Below are positions 1 through 7,978 of a DNA stretch of 64,000 nt, in pieces. This stretch comes from Fusibacter sp. A1. GTDB lineage: Bacteria > Bacillota > Clostridia > Peptostreptococcales > Acidaminobacteraceae. Below the pieces are notes generated by a model. The model searched no databases. It was not told the origin of the DNA and worked only from the letters and a program-made list of their open reading frames with translations. Every line of letters starts with the position of its first letter. Position 1 is the first letter of the stretch. The position numbers were made by a program, and so were the translations under genes. Location of the stretch: NCBI RefSeq assembly GCF_004125825.1, contig NZ_QQWI01000009.1, positions 124,001 to 188,000 of the forward strand, given 5' to 3'.

Positions 1-664
1 CGCTTGCAAAGACTAAACCAAACATCATATCATTAAAATATCTCATAAGGAGGAAATAACCCAGCAGGGCACCAATAGGTTCTGAAAGACCTGATAAGAA
101 AGAATAAAAGAAGGCCTTTTTTTTGTCTCCTGTTGCAAAATAGATTGGAACAGAAACGGCTATACCTTCAGGTATGTTGTGAATAGCGATAGCAACAGCG
201 ATACTGACACCAAGTGCGGGGTCTTCTAATGCCGCAATAAAAGTTGCGAGTCCCTCCGGGAAGTTATGTATACCGATTGCGAGTGCGGAAAACAAACCCA
301 TCCTCATAAGGGCTTTATTGTTTCCTTCATCGTTTTGCATATCATTGACATCCATCATTTCATGGGGATTTTCAAATGATGGCACGAACTTATCAATTAA
401 AGCGATGAGCGCGATACCTGCAAAAAAAGCGAGTGTCGTATACAAATAACCAAGTCTTGGTCCAACAGCGATAGAGAGTGAGTCTTTTGCCTTTGGAAAA
501 ATCTCAATAAAAGATACATAAATCATCACACCTGCTGAAAAACCTAAAGATCCTGATAGAAATTTTTTGTTAGTTTGTTTTGTGTAAAAAGCAAGCATAC
601 TGCCAATACCCGTTGATAAACCAGCAAAAATTGTTAAACCAAATGCAAACCATACATTATTCAT
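1..664 (-). CDS. ZIP-family divalent metal transporter (ZupT-like), 3' end outside window
   Basis: Integral membrane importer of divalent metals (Zn, and in ZupT relatives also Fe or Mn). The first 221 residues are visible and the gene runs off the left edge. It starts MNNVWFAFGL; the ATG at 664 follows a GGAGG site. Two signature helices are readable, HNFPEGLATF and HNIPEGIAVS, which carry the His/Asn/Glu metal-site residues of the GufA/ZupT subfamily, with a short acidic, His/Met/Asp-containing loop before them (ENPHEMMDVNDMQND). The gene stands alone behind its own promoter with a Fur-family palindrome at 725-739, which implies metal-dependent repression. The family call is firm; the metal is not. 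Confidence 0.92.
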   Translation of the reverse strand, partial: MNNVWFAFGLTIFAGLSTGIGSMLAFYTKQTNKKFLSGSLGFSAGVMIYVSFIEIFPKAKDSLSIAVGPRLGYLYTTLAFFAGIALIALIDKFVPSFENPHEMMDVNDMQNDEGNNKALMRMGLFSALAIGIHNFPEGLATFIAALEDPALGVSIAVAIAIHNIPEGIAVSVPIYFATGDKKKAFFYSFLSGLSEPIGALLGYFLLMRYFNDMMFGLVFAS

Positions 665-701
665 AATGCCTCCATCTTAATATGTCTAGAACTATGATAA
701 A

Positions 702-739
702 AGTATATCATATAATTAAGCATTTGAGAATGACTATCA
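702..739 (-). promoter_or_regulatory. Promoter and Fur-family box of the ZIP transporter gene
   Basis: On the minus strand an extended -10 (TG-A-TATACT, hexamer at 702-707) lies 38 bases before the start codon. The -35 position (725-730) has no good hexamer but is covered by the 15-base palindrome TGATAGTCATTCTCA (725-739), which matches the 7-1-7 Fur box TGATAATNATTATCA at 12 of 14 defined positions. A repressor there would block RNA polymerase. Fur, Zur and PerR share this box shape, so the regulator is not settled. Confidence 0.6.
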
Positions 740-790
740 ATTAAAAACATTCATATGACAATGACCTTTTCAATGGACTTTGTGATCAGT

Positions 791-929
791 CGCACCAAAA
801 CAAAAAGAACTCATTCGGTTGAATGAGAGTAACTGCTTTAATGAGGTTAAGCCACTAAACGTATTTTGTACTACAAAAATACAGGCGTGGGGCGCACCAA
901 AACAAAAAGAACTCATTCGGTTGAATGAG
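791..929. repeat. 37-bp perfect direct repeat beside tRNA-Leu
   Basis: The 37 bases at 791-827 are repeated exactly at 893-929, 102 bp apart. Each begins CGCACCAAAACAAAAAGAAC and ends with GAATGAG. The right copy is part of the tRNA terminator hairpin; the left copy keeps only the short inner hairpin (CTCATTC/GAATGAG). Between them, 861-882 is a further near-perfect inverted repeat (GTATTTTGTA ... TACAAAAATAC). No coding sequence is credible in 740-895. Confidence 0.85.
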
Positions 930-945
930 TTCTTTTTGTTTTGGT
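896..945 (-). terminator. Terminator hairpin of tRNA-Leu
   Basis: Perfect inverted repeat with 23-bp arms at 896-918 and 923-945 and a 4-base loop. On the minus strand the first arm begins at the tRNA 3' end (ACCA) and contains the A-rich part; the second arm carries a TTCTTTTTGTTTT tract. The stem therefore includes the encoded CCA of the tRNA, which is unusual since the mature 3' end must be released from it. Confidence 0.75.
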
Positions 946-1028
946 GCCGAAGGCGGGAATCGAACCCGCACGCCCCGAAAGGCTTTGGATTTTGAGTCCA
1001 ACGCGTCTGCCAGTTCCACCACTTCGGC
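942..1028 (-). tRNA. tRNA-Leu, anticodon CAA, CCA encoded
   Basis: The minus strand shows acceptor arm GCCGAAG pairing with CTTCGGC, followed by discriminator A and encoded CCA (942-944). The anticodon stem TTGGA/TCCAA encloses loop CTCAAAA, giving anticodon CAA (992-994), which reads UUG Leu. A long variable arm (GCCTTTCGGGGC region) and T-arm GGTTCGATTCC agree with a class II tRNA of 87 nt. It is transcribed alone. Confidence 0.95.
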
Positions 1029-1046
1029 ATGTTACGGACAAGAATT

Positions 1047-1075
1047 ATCTTACCATAGTGTCCGCTTTCATGCAA
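1047..1075 (-). promoter_or_regulatory. Promoter of tRNA-Leu
   Basis: TTGCAT (1070-1075) and TAAGAT (1047-1052) are separated by 17 bases, placing the start about 12 nt before the tRNA 5' end. Confidence 0.65.
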
Positions 1076-1091
1076 GTGTTTTCATTAAAAA

Positions 1092-2477
1092 TCAGCCGAT
1101 TTCTTTAATCGCGGCCTTTATTCTTTCTTCTTTTTTACTGACAACCGGTTCTCTCCACTTTCCTGTCAGGTACATCAAAAGTCCGATCACAACGATGATC
1201 ACATTTGATAGGATCATCGCATACCATATGCCAACGGCCTCTTTATAGTCAAATGCTCGCATCACGAGTATCATAGGGATTCTTAAGCCCCATAACCTGC
1301 CCATCATGATGACCATTGCTGATATCGTATGGCCCGATCCTTGGAATAATCCGATCAGGCAGTTGTAAAACCCAAATAAGGGGATGGTCACTAAGATCAT
1401 TTTAAGGTAGTAACTGCTCTGTTCTATGATATAAGGGTCTTTTGTGAAGATCTCCACAGACTGCTCTGTAAAGAAGAACATCACGATGGCACCTATTCCC
1501 ATGATCAGTGAAGAATACCATACGCTTTTTAAAAACGCCTGATTCGCTCTTTTTATCTGACCAGCGCCTATGTTTTGTCCGATGATCGCAGTCAAGGCGC
1601 CGGCGATGCCGCCAGCGGGCATGAAGATCAGCGAACTAATCCTGTTTCCTATCGCAAAGGCTGTGAGTATCGCCTCTCCGTAACCAAGTAGAAACATGTT
1701 GAGCACCACAAAGCCAAGCGAGGTCATGGACTGGCCGATTGCTGCAGGCATACCGATACTCAAGATAGACTTTACCATATGTCCTTGAAGCTTCAGGTCG
1801 TGAGCGACAAGTTTCATATGCTCGGACGGTTTTTTAAACAATAGCACCCATGCCACGGCTAAGAATACGGTCCTCGAAAGCACTGTCGCTATGGCAGCAC
1901 CAGCTATGCCCCAACCGAACCCGAAGATGAAGATGGGGTCTAGGATGATGTTAAGCACTACCGACAATCCACTGATGATCATCGGAGTTTTCGTGTCTCC
2001 TTCGCCCTGTTTTATCGCTGAAAATGCGAAGAATAAGAAAACGGAGGGCAGTCCTATGAACATGATCCTTAAGTAGGTGCTCGATAATGCAAGCAGCTCT
2101 CCCTCGGCGCCCATTGAGGCTACGATGACATCAGAAAATACCGCACCTATCAGTCCAAAGGCAGTACCGCCGATCAGGGCTATCGTAATCAATTGACCGG
2201 CATGTTCCTTGGCCTTGACGAATTTTCCTGCGCCAAAGTATTGTGAAATCAGTGCCACGCCCCCTATGGAAAGGCCCATGCCAAGGCTCATCATAAACCA
2301 GATAAGCGGCCAGATAAACTGCATGCTCGCCATTTCAACGGTTCCAAGCTTACTGACAAAATACGTGTCTGTCAAGTTATAAAAAGTCTGTATCAGGTTA
2401 TTGAGCATTATCGGTATCGCCAAGGTCAAGATCGCCTTGCCGATATTCCCTTTAAGTATTAAATCACGCTTATCCAT
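1092..2477 (-). CDS. MATE-family multidrug efflux transporter
   Basis: Cation-coupled antiporter of the MATE superfamily with about 12 membrane segments and two homologous halves; the protein is about 460 residues, normal for the family. The N-terminal helix pattern (LTLAIPIMLNNLIQTFYNLT, DTYFVSKLG) and the glycine-rich segments of the DinF/NorM type are readable. I start it at the ATG at 2477 (MDKRDLILKG) because an AGGAG site sits 5 bases upstream; a start 12 codons earlier has no ribosome site. It is not in an operon, and substrate cannot be told from sequence. Confidence 0.9.
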   Translation of the reverse strand: MDKRDLILKGNIGKAILTLAIPIMLNNLIQTFYNLTDTYFVSKLGTVEMASMQFIWPLIWFMMSLGMGLSIGGVALISQYFGAGKFVKAKEHAGQLITIALIGGTAFGLIGAVFSDVIVASMGAEGELLALSSTYLRIMFIGLPSVFLFFAFSAIKQGEGDTKTPMIISGLSVVLNIILDPIFIFGFGWGIAGAAIATVLSRTVFLAVAWVLLFKKPSEHMKLVAHDLKLQGHMVKSILSIGMPAAIGQSMTSLGFVVLNMFLLGYGEAILTAFAIGNRISSLIFMPAGGIAGALTAIIGQNIGAGQIKRANQAFLKSVWYSSLIMGIGAIVMFFFTEQSVEIFTKDPYIIEQSSYYLKMILVTIPLFGFYNCLIGLFQGSGHTISAMVIMMGRLWGLRIPMILVMRAFDYKEAVGIWYAMILSNVIIVVIGLLMYLTGKWREPVVSKKEERIKAAIKEIG

Positions 2478-2548
2478 AATTTCTCCTATCTCTATTAAAT
2501 CAAAGTATATCATATTGTTTCGATATGCGAAATAGTTAAACGCTATAA

Positions 2549-2572
2549 TAAAGGCAGGCTTTCGCCTGCCTG
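2549..2572 (-). terminator. Rho-independent terminator after the KamA-like gene
   Basis: Perfect stem AGGCAGGC/GCCTGCCT (2552-2559, 2564-2571) with a 4-base loop (GAAA on the minus strand), followed on the minus strand by TTTATT. Confidence 0.85.
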
Positions 2573-2581
2573 TCTCAACTT

Positions 2582-3688
2582 CTATTTAATAAACTCTAAA
2601 TCCTCATCAAGCCATTTTCCATTGAAATCGATCTTTCTGATAAAGACCTTCTCGTTGTCTTCTACACTTTTAGCCTGATGGAACTTGAAGATCATGTTCT
2701 CATCATCAGCAGCCATAATCTCGATTTTACCGCGAATATGCGACATGATCAGCCTGAAGCGCTTGCTGATACCATTCAAATGAGGTCTTGTAGCTTCCAT
2801 TAGCCTGTAGGTCTCTATTAGTGTAAGTTGGAATCCTGCCTTTACCGCTTTCACTGGTCTGCAGTGGAACACATAATATGGATCGACACCCATCGCGGTC
2901 AGTCCGTTCAAGAGTTCAACCATGATCTCCGGTTTATCGTTGATATTCTTAAGCACAACCGCCTGATTGTTGACCGTGATGCCTATGTCCTGTAGCGCCT
3001 TGATGCTAAGTTTTGCTTCTGCGGTCAGTTCATTGGGATGATTGAACTGGGTGATAAAGATAATTCTCTTTTTCTCATTATAGGTCTTCAACATCATCAG
3101 TAGCTCATCGTCACCATAGATTCTTTCTGGAAAGACAACAGGCGTACGGCTACCAAAGCGTATGAAGCTCAAGTGGTCGATGCCAGATAAGTTTTCCAGA
3201 TACGCTCTGATATGCTCATTGGACATGCACATCGAATCTCCGCCACTGAGCAGGACGTTGTTGATTTCTTGATGGGAATCGATATACTCGATCGCTTCGT
3301 TCATTCTTCTACTGATCTCGTCGTTGCTGTATCCGACCATGCGTTTTCTAAAACAGTGCCTGCAATACATAAAGCATGCATTGGTTGTCAGCACTAGGGC
3401 CGTAGGACCGTACTTGTGCTGAAGACCAGGCATCTTCGTGTTCTGGCTTTCACCTGATGTATCGTAATCACCTGTCTGATCCGCTTCAAAGAGACTGGGA
3501 TAGCTGAGTAGTCTAATCGGATCATTGGGATCATCCTGGTCGATCAGATTGAAGTAATACTCTGGAATGCTCACGGGGTGGCGTTTAGCTACTTCTTCTA
3601 GTACCTTGATAGTTTCGGTTGTCTGTAGCTTGGCTAACGAGTCTATCGTGTTATAGTTTTCTTTCCATTTATCTTGCCAAGTTGTCAT
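2582..3688 (-). CDS. KamA-family radical SAM protein (lysine 2,3-aminomutase-like)
   Basis: Radical SAM enzyme of the KamA group, which includes lysine 2,3-aminomutase and EpmB. The cluster motif CFMYCRHC (C-x3-C-x2-C) lies near residue 105, followed by the SAM-binding LLSGGDSMCM. A lysine in SHIRGKIEI aligns with the PLP-binding lysine of the aminomutases, but the surrounding GGGGK loop is not conserved and the C-terminal third differs, so the substrate is unknown. The start at 3688 (MTTWQDKWKE) has GGAGAG 6 bases upstream; this start lies inside the 3' end of the upstream gene (20-bp overlap), so the two are translated as a pair. A terminator follows. Confidence 0.85.
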   Translation of the reverse strand: MTTWQDKWKENYNTIDSLAKLQTTETIKVLEEVAKRHPVSIPEYYFNLIDQDDPNDPIRLLSYPSLFEADQTGDYDTSGESQNTKMPGLQHKYGPTALVLTTNACFMYCRHCFRKRMVGYSNDEISRRMNEAIEYIDSHQEINNVLLSGGDSMCMSNEHIRAYLENLSGIDHLSFIRFGSRTPVVFPERIYGDDELLMMLKTYNEKKRIIFITQFNHPNELTAEAKLSIKALQDIGITVNNQAVVLKNINDKPEIMVELLNGLTAMGVDPYYVFHCRPVKAVKAGFQLTLIETYRLMEATRPHLNGISKRFRLIMSHIRGKIEIMAADDENMIFKFHQAKSVEDNEKVFIRKIDFNGKWLDEDLEFIK

Positions 3689-4544
3689 GTGCTTCTCTCC
3701 TTTTCCATGATGCAAGTAGTGCCTTTACATAGTCATTCGCGACGTAATCACCATGTACAACCTTAGACACTGTCGATTCCGAAATGTTGAAATAATCGGC
3801 GATAAAAGATTGTGTTTTATTTGATTCCTGATGGGCGGTCTGGATGATCGCTTTTCTGATATCGGAGTATGGCTTTTGTTTTGTATTGGACCTTAATAGT
3901 TGTATATCCACTTTCTGAGCCTTTACATAAAAGTCTACGATATCGATAAATTGGACATGCTGCTGCTCCAATTCGGCTTCCGGGTGCCACTTAAACGAGT
4001 TCTTGTCGATAGCGTTTAAGCTTTTGATGATTTCCTTATGAAAGGCTGTCAACTGAGCTTTGAACGATGACATACTACTGTCAAAATAACTGGTTACATC
4101 CAAATCGGTTCCTTCTTTCAAAAAAGTGAAAAACGAGCCTTGATAGCATATCGAATTTTTAAGGTCACCGATAATGGGTAATTGTGCCATTAATAATACA
4201 GCTTCTTTCTCCATTTGGGGATTGACCATCATTGAATGGTATCTCGTTTGGAAAACCGCTCCTTTTCGATCGAACTTCTTATTGAACTTCCTCGAATAGG
4301 ACTGCTGTATGCACTGCATGGGCTTTGAAAGCGCTTCGTCACCTACCCTGATCAACAACTGCGCGCAATTGCTTTCTACTAAGAATGCAAGTACCTTGGC
4401 ACCGAATTTATGAGCATATGTCATTACATCATCAGTATAGGACCAACAATCCGATTTTTCTGGGAAGGCCTGTATCTCCGCTATCCCTTGCACTTCAATC
4501 CAATAAAGAGCACCTGGAACATGACATCTCTTTTCTCTAGTCAT
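3669..4544 (-). CDS. REP-type (Y1/HUH) transposase-like protein with lost catalytic residues, plus C-terminal HTH
   Basis: Residues 8-130 align along their length with REP-associated tyrosine transposases (RAYT): PGALY near the start, then VLAFLVESNCAQLLI where active members have a MPNHxHLLL-type segment, then SYSRKFNKK and FQTRYHSMMV. Both histidines of the HUH metal site are replaced (Cys60, Gln62) and the catalytic tyrosine segment RYIHLNP is replaced by AQLPIIGD. Residues 227-265 form a DnaA-like helix-turn-helix (FIADYFNISESTVSKVVH). I infer a domesticated DNA-binding protein, possibly a regulator, not an active transposase. It overlaps the KamA-like gene by 20 bp, and a 12-bp inverted repeat lies just upstream of its start. 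Confidence 0.8.
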   Translation of the reverse strand: MTREKRCHVPGALYWIEVQGIAEIQAFPEKSDCWSYTDDVMTYAHKFGAKVLAFLVESNCAQLLIRVGDEALSKPMQCIQQSYSRKFNKKFDRKGAVFQTRYHSMMVNPQMEKEAVLLMAQLPIIGDLKNSICYQGSFFTFLKEGTDLDVTSYFDSSMSSFKAQLTAFHKEIIKSLNAIDKNSFKWHPEAELEQQHVQFIDIVDFYVKAQKVDIQLLRSNTKQKPYSDIRKAIIQTAHQESNKTQSFIADYFNISESTVSKVVHGDYVANDYVKALLASWKRREAHDNLAR

Positions 4545-4556
4545 GATCTACCTCCA

Positions 4557-4601
4557 TAGAATAGAAAGTTATTGTGCCTGTCACTAAATCTTTCTATTCT
4601 A
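4557..4601. repeat. 12-bp perfect inverted repeat upstream of the RAYT-like gene
   Basis: TAGAATAGAAAG (4557-4568) and CTTTCTATTCTA (4590-4601) are exact reverse complements 21 bp apart. The spacer holds GTGCCTGTCAC. The left arm is 12 bp before the start codon at 4544, so the element could be an operator of the HTH protein or a leftover target palindrome. Confidence 0.7.
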
Positions 4602-4635
4602 GAATAGCAGATTCGTGACGACTTCGCAAATTTTT

Positions 4636-4676
4636 GCAATAAAAATTGCAACTCCTCACAAAAGAAGTTGCAATTT
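4636..4676 (-). terminator. Terminator after the GDT1-family gene
   Basis: Arms AAATTGCAACT (4643-4653) and AGTTGCAATTT (4666-4676) form an 11-bp stem with a 12-base loop; on the minus strand it is followed by TTTATTGC. AT-rich, so moderate strength. Confidence 0.65.
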
Positions 4677-4677
4677 A

Positions 4678-5772
4678 CTATACGATGATACGATTTGTAA
4701 TTTCTTTTTTTCTTGATTTAAGCCATGCTGCAAATGCGTCACTTGATTCTGTATGGGAACTTTCGCCGAATAAGATCAACTCAAACCTCATTTGAATTTC
4801 CATGAACTGCTTACTCCTGCTTGCCACAATTTCAGGATGTTCCCTTCTATATAAAAGGATCTGATTCAATGCGCCGATGATCAGCGTGGTGTTGAATCCC
4901 TTTTTCAGACTTTGATCAAGGAGTTCCAGACTGTAACTGATGGACCGCTTGTTTTCCAAGTCGTCAATCAACAACTTTGTCTGACCTATCACACAATTCA
5001 CACCCGCGCACCTTCCGCATTTGTCCTCACCGAGGCAGGCTCCTTGACTGAATTCTGAAAGTTCCTTTTTTATCACTTTCAGATGAGCTGCCATTTTCTG
5101 CATAGGCAACAGCTCTCCGTCTTTCCATAGTTGATAGGTCGGTTGTAAGAAAACACCACTGAACAGACTGAGTAGTACGAACATCAGAGCCTGAACTCCC
5201 ATGCTTTGAAGCGTCGGTATCACCTCTATCAGCTTAAATGCCCCAAAGAGGATGAATATCACACCAGATGCCAGTTTAATCAGAACCTCTGGAACATTCT
5301 TGCCAAGTACAAGACCTATGGCGATGCCAATCGCTGCTGTCACAAGCATGGCGCTGACCGTTCCTAACAGAACAATCAAAGGAAAAGCCCCTTCAGTCGC
5401 AAGGGCGATTGCCGTAAGTTGGGTCTTATCTCCGAGTTCTCCTAAGAAGAAGGCCATAGCTACGGTCATCACAATCGATAATTTGATTTTATTCTCGCCA
5501 TCCTCCTCATCATCTTGTACTCTAAACGACAAGAGTCCGAAAACGATAAACATGAGTCCTGCGACTATTCCCATCCAAAACTCAGGAAACCACTGCCCCA
5601 GAAAGTAACCGACAAGAATCGCTAAGGAGTGGTTTGCAACGACTCCAATTGTTATTCCAAGCGCCACTTTCCTCAGTGGATACTTTGCTGCCAGACTCAT
5701 CGCCAGAATTTGAGTCTTATCACCCATTTCAGCAAAGAAAATCAACATAAACGCCTTTAAGAACACTGCCAT
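4678..5772 (-). CDS. TMEM165/GDT1 (UPF0016) family cation transporter with cysteine-bearing C-terminal domain
   Basis: Membrane transporter of the GDT1 family; bacterial members export Mn2+ and eukaryotic ones move Ca2+/Mn2+. The two family motifs are EMGDKT (residues 15-20) and ELGDKT (112-117), each in a three-helix half. Residues 1-210 are the usual whole protein; here some 150 further residues follow, predicted soluble, with Cys246, Cys252, Cys255 and Cys260 (C-x5-C-x2-C-x4-C) and a helical end. The tail could bind metal or a cluster and sense the cargo; that is inference. It follows the dipeptidase gene by 14 bp. No yybP-ykoY Mn riboswitch is seen. Confidence 0.88.
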   Translation of the reverse strand: MAVFLKAFMLIFFAEMGDKTQILAMSLAAKYPLRKVALGITIGVVANHSLAILVGYFLGQWFPEFWMGIVAGLMFIVFGLLSFRVQDDEEDGENKIKLSIVMTVAMAFFLGELGDKTQLTAIALATEGAFPLIVLLGTVSAMLVTAAIGIAIGLVLGKNVPEVLIKLASGVIFILFGAFKLIEVIPTLQSMGVQALMFVLLSLFSGVFLQPTYQLWKDGELLPMQKMAAHLKVIKKELSEFSQGACLGEDKCGRCAGVNCVIGQTKLLIDDLENKRSISYSLELLDQSLKKGFNTTLIIGALNQILLYRREHPEIVASRSKQFMEIQMRFELILFGESSHTESSDAFAAWLKSRKKEITNRIIV

Positions 5773-5786
5773 AGCCTTCCTCCTAC

Positions 5787-6707
5787 TTAACCTACCACCT
5801 CATAAAACACACGAAGTGCGTTCTTATGAAACACTTTTTCAATTTCATTCCTACTAAAGCCGGATTTTTTGAGTTCATCGGCGAGTTTATACATTTGACT
5901 CGCGTCTTTAATATCAAGGTTTCCGCCAATGCCGTCAAAATCAGATCCGATCGCAAGCGTATCTATTCCGCCCTGGTTCCTTATGTGGTCTGCGTGTCGA
6001 ACAAGAGCCTTAAGTTCCATATGATCGGTTCCGGTTACAAACTGAGGATAAAAATTAAGTCCGACCAAACCACCCGTATTCGCAATATCCCTAATCAGCT
6101 CGTCTGTCAGGTTACGCTCATGATGTGTGAGCGCCCTTGAGTTGGAGTGGCTTGCGATAATCGGTTGTTTGGATAGCTTGCAGACCTCTTTGGTTCCCTG
6201 ATCTGATAAATGAGACACATCAATTATCATACCATATTCGTTCATCGCTTCCACTACTTCTTTTCCAAATTTTTTTAATCCCTTGTCGCTATGTATGAAT
6301 TTGCTACTTGGATATCCGATTTCATTTTCATAGTTCCATGTGAGCGTGATGCTTCTGACACCATCCTCATAAAGGGTTTTCAAATGATCAATGTTACCCT
6401 CAAGCACTCCGCCTTCTTCTACTGTCAGAACCGCATTCACCCTATTCGGATTGATATCGCCGTAGTTCCTGACGAGTCCGATATCCTCCCTATCCTTTAA
6501 GAATGCAAGAAAATGATTGCTCATCTTCTGATAGTGCTCAAAAGCGGACGGTACATTTTCTAGGCTGAAAAACACCGCATAAAACTGCATGAGACATCCA
6601 CTGCTTATCAGTTTCTCTAGATCAACATGACCCTCGTTGCGCTCATAACTGTATCCCTTATAATAGGCTTTCATAATCGCATCGCAATGCAAGTCGATGT
6701 ATTTCAT
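5787..6707 (-). CDS. Membrane dipeptidase (peptidase family M19)
   Basis: Zinc dipeptidase of the renal dipeptidase type, about 306 residues, normal for bacterial members. Metal ligands are readable: DLHCD at residues 5-9 (HxD), the bridging Glu in LTVEEGG, the histidine in ASHSNSR and in LTHHERN, and the C-terminal Asp in GSDFDG. It hydrolyses dipeptides, including those with D-residues in some members. No signal peptide is visible, so it is cytoplasmic. ATG at 6707 follows AGGAGG. It probably forms an operon with the downstream GDT1-family gene (14-bp gap), although the two have no evident shared function. Confidence 0.9.
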   Translation of the reverse strand: MKYIDLHCDAIMKAYYKGYSYERNEGHVDLEKLISSGCLMQFYAVFFSLENVPSAFEHYQKMSNHFLAFLKDREDIGLVRNYGDINPNRVNAVLTVEEGGVLEGNIDHLKTLYEDGVRSITLTWNYENEIGYPSSKFIHSDKGLKKFGKEVVEAMNEYGMIIDVSHLSDQGTKEVCKLSKQPIIASHSNSRALTHHERNLTDELIRDIANTGGLVGLNFYPQFVTGTDHMELKALVRHADHIRNQGGIDTLAIGSDFDGIGGNLDIKDASQMYKLADELKKSGFSRNEIEKVFHKNALRVFYEVVG

Positions 6708-6724
6708 TTGTACCTCCTAACACG

Positions 6725-6754
6725 TTGGTCAACAATTGGTTAATGTGCTAAAAT
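6725..6754 (+). promoter_or_regulatory. Promoter of the SplB-like gene
   Basis: TTGGTC (6725-6730), 18-base spacer, TAAAAT (6749-6754), 31 bases before the ATG at 6785, in the divergent gap to the dipeptidase gene. Confidence 0.45.
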
Positions 6755-6784
6755 GAAGCTACTGATGCTGTAAAGGGGAAAATA

Positions 6785-7960
6785 ATGATTCAATTGGTTC
6801 AATCTAAAAGTTACCTGAATAAAAGAAAAGACGTGGACACCTGGTTCATGTCCAAATATAAGATAGCACCCTATGCGGGCTGCTCACATAACTGCGCCTA
6901 CTGCGACGGTCGAAGTGAGAAATACTATTTCGACGGAGTCTTCGGCAAGGATCTGTTTGTGCGCTATGACTGCGCGAACTCGCTTGTCGACGAGATCAGG
7001 ACAGCCTCTGAAAAGGGACCCATCATGATCGGTTCCGGTTATACGGATGCGTATCAACCCATCGAAAAAAAGTTCAATCTGACGCGCAACATCCTGATCA
7101 ATGCTCTTCCCCACCATAAGCAGCATGCGGCGGTCGTACTCACCAAGTCCGATCTGATACTCAAAGACCTGGACATCCTAAAGGCGTGGCATCAGCATAA
7201 GAAGGTGATGGTGATGTTTTCGCTTACAACCGACGACGACAACTTGACAAGCTGGTTGGAACCTGGCGCATCCAGCGCTTCTGCCAGGCTTAAGGCCATC
7301 GAGACGCTCACCAAGGAAGGTATTCCTGTAGGAGTGGCCGCAATGCCCTTCATTCCCTATTTGAACGATCGAAACCAACCTTTGATCTCCTTTTTAAAGA
7401 GACTCAAGGATGCGGGTGTCAGTTTTGTGCTACCTGGTTCGCTTACACTAAGACCTGGAGAAAACAAGGACCATTTTGCCGAAGTCCTAGCTCAGCATCA
7501 GCCGGACCTGACTTCGAAAATACTTTCGCTCTACCGCGAAGACCGACCTTCAGGCATGCCTGTCGGCGACTACGAGTCTCGATTTACAGAACATTTGACT
7601 GCCGCCATGAATCATGCGGGTCTTGTCACTCGAGCACCGCATCATCTCACCAAGGATTGGTTTACGCTATACGATTCGGTTACTATTTTATTGTCGCACA
7701 TGTCTGTCCTATATGCCAGTGATGAAAAGGCGATCAGTCGAATCAGAGACCTCTCAAAAATGTATGAGGCCTGGCTTGAATCGGCTTCGGCCAGAATAGG
7801 CAGACCCAAAGACCGATATGTCAGGCTCGAACAGGAACTGGAGCATATCATCAGAAACCCGCTTGGACTCGATGATTCATTCGACGACAAGTTCAGACAG
7901 TTCATCCTACCCCTGCTCGACCATAAGGTCTATGATTACCAAACAAAAAAATGGCTCTAA
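6785..7960 (+). CDS. SplB-like radical SAM protein (COG1533 type)
   Basis: Radical SAM protein of the spore photoproduct lyase-like group. The cluster motif CSHNCAYC (C-x3-C-x2-C) is at about residues 33-40, in APYAGCSHNCAYCDGR, and the usual GSGYTDAYQPIE substrate-side segment follows. At 391 residues it is longer than SplB itself (about 340) and the C-terminal 130 residues are not recognisable, so it is a relative and not assigned as DNA repair enzyme. ATG at 6785 follows AAAGGGG. It is a single-gene unit on the plus strand with its stop codon in the loop of a bidirectional terminator. Confidence 0.8.
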   Translation: MIQLVQSKSYLNKRKDVDTWFMSKYKIAPYAGCSHNCAYCDGRSEKYYFDGVFGKDLFVRYDCANSLVDEIRTASEKGPIMIGSGYTDAYQPIEKKFNLTRNILINALPHHKQHAAVVLTKSDLILKDLDILKAWHQHKKVMVMFSLTTDDDNLTSWLEPGASSASARLKAIETLTKEGIPVGVAAMPFIPYLNDRNQPLISFLKRLKDAGVSFVLPGSLTLRPGENKDHFAEVLAQHQPDLTSKILSLYREDRPSGMPVGDYESRFTEHLTAAMNHAGLVTRAPHHLTKDWFTLYDSVTILLSHMSVLYASDEKAISRIRDLSKMYEAWLESASARIGRPKDRYVRLEQELEHIIRNPLGLDDSFDDKFRQFILPLLDHKVYDYQTKKWL

Positions 7961-7978
7961 GTGAGCCATTTTTTTTAT
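7942..7978. terminator. Bidirectional terminator between convergent genes
   Basis: AATGGCTC (7950-7957) and GAGCCATT (7963-7970) flank a 5-base loop; A-run on the left and T-run on the right serve both directions. The TAA of the plus-strand gene (7958-7960) is in the loop and the minus-strand gene stops at 7975. Confidence 0.9.

Noticed and set aside
770-1075. Short open frames through tRNA-Leu and its repeats
   Set aside because: They only translate the tRNA and the duplicated hairpin; the repeated peptide in the frame is the 37-bp repeat.
3669-4544. Active insertion sequence
   Set aside because: Catalytic histidines and tyrosine are gone, and no IS ends or target duplication are visible.
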